Shown here: in pieces, positions 59,643-64,000 of the stretch
Numbering within the stretch: the first letter of the stretch is position 1
Layout of the letters: every line of letters starts with the position of its first letter
NCBI RefSeq assembly: GCF_016859285.1
Contig: NC_053418.1
Coordinates: forward strand, 3,589,521-3,653,520
Source: Xiphias gladius
Lineage: Eukaryota > Chordata > Actinopteri > Istiophoriformes > Xiphiidae
Length of the DNA stretch: 64,000 nt
Direction of reading: 5' to 3'
Position numbers and translations under genes: made by a program
Notes under the pieces: generated by a model
Databases searched by the model: none
Told to the model about the DNA's origin: nothing
The model's input: only the letters and a program-made list of their open reading frames with translations

Positions 59643-62162
59643 CGGCCGCCTCGCCTGCACCTCCGTCACAGCAGCAGCTCTGGGATCCAACTCTCGTCCT
59701 CACTGACACTCCAGTAGCCGGATTTTTTTTTTTTTTTTTTTTTTTTTAAACTGACCTCGCCACTCCCTCCTTCCAGCAAAGGATTGTGGGAGCAAATCTA
59801 AACTTCTCACAGCAGCTGACCGGGCCGCCGGGACTGCGGAGCAGTCGGACATTGACCTCTGACCTTCGGGTGGCTTTCCCAGCGATACGGTGGTAGTGTA
59901 AACACAATACTATGAAGTACTGTACCGGCACCGTTGTGTACGAACGGTACTTTTTCCTGTGATCGTGTTACTGTAAAGTTGTGGAAATATTTGTTTGCAC
60001 GTGTGACTTACATCGGTGAAGACGTGATTCATGATGTGACTCTTCGCACAAACACCTTCTGTTCAAACAGCTGAGCAACAGGACATTCGGCTTTTAACCG
60101 GCGAGTAATCGCCAGTCAGTCGGTCTGTGCCTGGACATTCAGCGCTTTCTGATTTTAAAACATGGACGTGTTGAGCGACCGTCCGGTGAAATGATGTCAA
60201 TAACCAACCTAACAAGTGGACTAACAGAGTGCAAACGCGACTGGTATCATCTAGTTACCAAACTCCTCATTTGGATTTAAACGTTACTTGTAGAGGTTCT
60301 TTAGATGTAGAGCAGAATTAAATGTGCCACAGTTGGTAGCAGATGTGGAAAAAAGTGTTTGCACTTGTCTTTGACATGCCTTATTACTTAAATGCAGAGT
60401 GAGAGAAACCACAAACGCACCTCCTGAACTATACTTTGAAACTTGAGATATTTATGTTAAAGTAGCTAATTTAGTTGCAGTTAGTGATTATAGATGTTAA
60501 ACAGGTAGGTTGGTAAACAACCTGTAGAGTCTGTGGCCTCAGCTCAGTTGGGTTTTCATTCCTTTTGTAGTATTTTTTTTTTTTTTTATCTTTAGAAGGT
60601 CTGTGTGAAGAAATCAGCTCCAAACAGTTCTGAGCTGTCCCAGCAGGTCATCTCGTACATCGTGTGACAAACATGATGTGTCCTCTTACGCCTCTGACGT
60701 ACAGCTGCACAGTCAATCATCATATTTGCAAGTCAAATTTTGTACTCAACACCGCGCCCGAGCCAAGTGGCTGTGTTTAAGAAAAAAGCATCTGCCCAAT
60801 CTTATCTTCCATTTATCTTCCATTTAACGAAGCAAGAGAGACATTGTCAAAATGACAAAGTATTCCTTTGCAGAAGGACACATATATAAACTGGATGTTA
60901 ACATACAGTAAGAATCTGCATCACAGCATACTAGGATACTAGCATGAAATTGGAGGCAATTTTCTGTCAAATGTTCCAGAGCAGTAAAAATGTTGGCCCA
61001 CCACTGGCGAGTACTCTGATCAAGACAAGTCGCTGTGATCGCAATGTCAGGCCTAACTGTGCAGCCGTACTCTGAAGCATCTCCAGTGAACTCTCCAACT
61101 CATTCTACTGCTGAAAGAAAAAGTCAAATCCACTTGATTTTTGCATCTTGTGAGTGATGAGTCGAAGTCAAAGGATGTCAAAACACGGCATTATTTTATT
61201 TATTTTATGTTTTCTTTTGCAATGTCAACTCCAAAAAGCAATTACATTTGCTTTTTTGTTACAAAATGCTCTGATAGATCTGTTCTCTTCATAGAAAATA
61301 GTCTGTGCATGGCAACATGTAGGCGCTTTCCCTACAACTAGTCTGAGAGACACGAGCAGCACGTGCTTCCAAACACCACAGCTTCGTAATGAGAAGGTCA
61401 TAGAGTCTCTCGACTTTTTTGTTTGGTTTGGTTCTGTGAAAGCTGGACGACAGTGGATGACATCACATGCATGCACTTGAACGCTACATGCGAGCAGCTT
61501 TCACACAAGCTACTGGTGCAGAGTGAGAAATTAAGAGCAACGCGGTCTGACGCTGATGTCCAGGCTGGATCACCGGGTCAGGAATTGTTCTTCCAGCTAC
61601 AGAAGGAACTGCAGTCTCTCTAAAACCCTGGATGTCTCATCCTTTGTATTCCTATGTTGTCTACTTGATGATGATGATGATGATGTCAACGAAACTTCAT
61701 TCAGTCACTCTGGATCTTAATAATAAACTGATTTGTTACTTGGCAAAAATAAAGGTCTTATTCTTTGTCCTCAGTCCCTGGCTCACACTCAGAACTTTGG
61801 TTTTTAATGAGCTATAAAAAGAAAATGATTTAGGCCAAAGAACCGACCTTCCTTTAGGCTCCAAGACTACAAGCAGATGTTGAGAGTCTCAAACGCTTCA
61901 ATGAGCTGCTTGAAAACTTCTGATAACAAAGTGCCAGAAAAGTCTCTAAACTAATTCAACCCCTCACCAACAGCTGAAAACCCCTCAGTGGCCTTCCCTT
62001 CTCAGGCAAAGACTACAGGACTGGAATGGGATCAAAAGTCACGACCATTGACCAAGAACGACACCAGAACCTGATTCTTCTTCCCCTTCACTGTCTCACA
62101 CACCTCGTCCACCTTCCTACCATCAGTCCGGTTGGTTCGAGCAGGCGGCGCCGTCACGCAGG
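59643..62162. other. tail-to-tail interval of rnf215 (+) and ascc2 (-): 3' UTRs and spacer
   Basis: No coding exon is evident. Plus-strand poly(A) hexamers include ATTAAA near 60318 and AATAAA at 61722-61727 and about 61748. On the minus strand AATAAA occurs in the T/A-rich stretch near 61190-61207. Depending on which are used, the two 3' UTRs could overlap. There is a T25 run at 59724-59748 and a short (GAT)n at 61667-61685. Confidence 0.45.
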
Positions 62163-63976
62163 TCAGGAGGGGATCATGCCTTTGTTCCTCTTGCGGTCGG
62201 CCATGGTGCGCCGGTTGTGGTTGGCCACGCGGCTCTTGTTGGCCTCTTTCTTGCGTCGGTCCAGGAATGTCTCCAGGCTTTGTCCTTGGCCTTTGGTTTG
62301 ACCGACAACGTTGCTGGCGCGCTCCGGGCGGAAACTGGAGGACCAAGGATGAAGGGAAGTCAACAAAGATATGGATGGGGTTTAATTGAAGTCTATTTTC
62401 ATTCAAGTTTAAATGAAACTTTCCACTTATCTAAATGTAACTTTATTTTTTTTTTTTTGAATTTAGGAAAAAACATCTAACGTAAAATAGGAACAACTCA
62501 GTTTCTTTTTTCCTTTTTATGGTATAATGGATGGATCGTGTCCATCCTACTCAGTTTTTTCATCTATTAATTACAAAATTATTTTTAAAGAAACCTGGTA
62601 CATAGTCAATCTCTAGTGAGTTTTATTTATATAACCCAAAATCACAAATTTGCTACAGAGGGCTTTACAGTCCTTACAATATAAACACTTTCTCACCTTA
62701 GGCCCTACATTTAGAGATGGAAAAACTCCACATAGAACAAAAAAAGGCAGGTAAAATGTATAGAAGGTGTCATTTCTTTTTGAGGAAAATCTTTGTGTAG
62801 GACAGCTAGAGAGAGTCTTTACCCTTTCCTTTGCTGCATTGCAGCTCTTTTAGCTTCAGCTCGCTCCCTCAGCAGAGCCGGGTCCTGCACAAACTGGTCC
62901 CTGTTTACGTTGTTCTGAAATAAAACGGATTCACATGTAGACACACAGCTGGAAAGTCACAAGGGAAAGCAGATAACAAAAACATGCAGACCACACATCT
63001 GCAGCTCAAGCATTTCATTCCCAAAGACGACATCAACATTTAGGAATACAAGGTTTCCTGAAACGCATCAGGTAATGTTTGAAAAAACTCATAATTCTGC
63101 ACTAAAAATGTATTTGTATAATGTGTTAAATCTTTACATATGTAATCATTTGGCATTATAGTGGCACCCTTGCAAAATGGTCAATATTTCCAACTGAAGT
63201 CCATTAGTTCTGGTGACCTTAAGACAAGCACGTTCCGACTGCTGCCCGCAGGTCACGCAAAATCAAAAAACACGTAGAAATGTAATAAAGTAGTTTTGGT
63301 CCAAAGTGTGCCACGCAAAGGGCCTAAATTCAAGCTACACGCATAAATAATCCCCATAACAATCCTGAAACGGTAGAAAAAGAAATGAAGTCAATATCTT
63401 ATCACTGAGCTTTAAAATGGGTCGAAAAGAAAGAATGAAGATGAAGAATGTTGGATCTGCTGTTTTGGAATTATTTCAGTACCTGGAGAGTCTCTTCCTC
63501 CTCTTCATCTTCACCCTCCTCCTCTTCCTCTGGTTTGTTTCCTTTTCTCAGTACCTGTGGGACCGTGAAAGGCCTGCAGGAAAACAGGAACACACAGTGA
63601 AAATGAAAGAAGTGCACTGAACGCAATCGGCATCCACCACTAGGACGACATTTTCCAAGTTTAGGGTCAAAATGAACAGCTGCTTCTGAAATTCTGCTTC
63701 ACTGTGTCATCCTGATTAAAGACAGACCCCAAAAACACAACTGCGAGTCACCTTCTGCTCAGCAAACTGTCTCCATCCAGGTCATTAGCTCCCACTTGGT
63801 TCATGTCGTAGGTGTCGTCGTACTCGTCGTCGTAGTCGTCAAGGCCGTAGGCGGCTGCAGTCTCCCCAGGTTCAATGACGACCTCGTCCACCACCGTCTC
63901 GTAGGCCTGGTAACGAGCTCTCTGCTCCGCTATGTGCTCCTTGTCGTTCAGCATCTCTCGCATGCTCTCACCTTTC
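62163..63976 (-). CDS. ascc2: ASCC2, C-terminal four coding exons (partial at right edge)
   Basis: ASCC2 is the ubiquitin-binding subunit of the activating signal cointegrator complex, which acts in alkylation-damage repair and in rescue of collided ribosomes. Exons on the minus strand are 63976-63752, 63573-63483, 62914-62823 and 62334-62163, joining in frame. Diagnostic stretches are the acidic linker YDDEYDDTYDMNQVGAND, then PFTVPQVLR, an uninterrupted Glu-rich run, DQFVQDPALLRERAEAKR, and the highly conserved end NHNRRTMADRKRNKGMIPS with TGA at 62165-62163. The CUE domain and N-terminus lie beyond the right edge. The exon at 63976 is entered in phase 2. Confidence 0.95.
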
Positions 63977-64000
63977 CTGCAGGAGTCAGAAAGACGCGGA

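Overview
This window is from a vertebrate nuclear genome, and almost certainly from a ray-finned (teleost, probably percomorph) fish. The genes are intron-rich with GT-AG splice sites. There are many (CA/TG)n microsatellites, Tc1/mariner relics and MITEs, and several dispersed repeats that I recognise as typical of fish genomes. There are no bacterial-style operons, and most of the supplied long open frames are chance. The real coding sequence lies in short exons, which I assembled by eye from splice sites, reading phase and protein similarity recalled from memory. No alignment was run.

Four protein genes are visible. (1) + strand, about 1-27,815: the 3' half of an UNC13/Munc13 gene, best matching unc13b. 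A run of twelve very small, all phase-0 exons (731-12,481) comes first, then ten ordinary exons (17,834-25,312) encoding the end of the MUN domain and the C2C domain, then a 3' UTR of about 2.5 kb. (2) - strand, 47,123 down to 32,260: a complete twelve-exon SEC14L2-like gene (CRAL-TRIO plus GOLD; 411 aa predicted). (3) + strand, 50,151-59,642: a complete ten-exon RNF215 gene (signal peptide, membrane segments, RING-H2; 353 aa predicted). (4) - strand, 63,976 down to 62,163: the last four coding exons of ASCC2, running off the right edge.

sec14l2 and rnf215 are head-to-head across about 3 kb of CpG-rich DNA (47.1-50.2 kb). From memory this arrangement is shared with human 22q12.2, where ASCC2 also lies. 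unc13b and sec14l2 are tail-to-tail, and so are rnf215 and ascc2. The genes do not form one pathway: UNC13 primes synaptic vesicles, SEC14L2 binds and transfers lipids, RNF215 is a putative membrane ubiquitin ligase, and ASCC2 is a ubiquitin-binding subunit of the ASCC complex.

The most interesting structure is the unc13b microexon array. Twelve exons of 9-45 nt, every one a whole number of codons and entered in phase 0, encode short acidic or Lys/Glu-rich peptides. They sit just before the exon that resumes the conserved MUN fold, so any combination can be included or skipped without breaking the frame. One array member and the following constitutive exon have long TG tracts directly against their 3' splice sites, which suggests control by UG-binding splicing factors.
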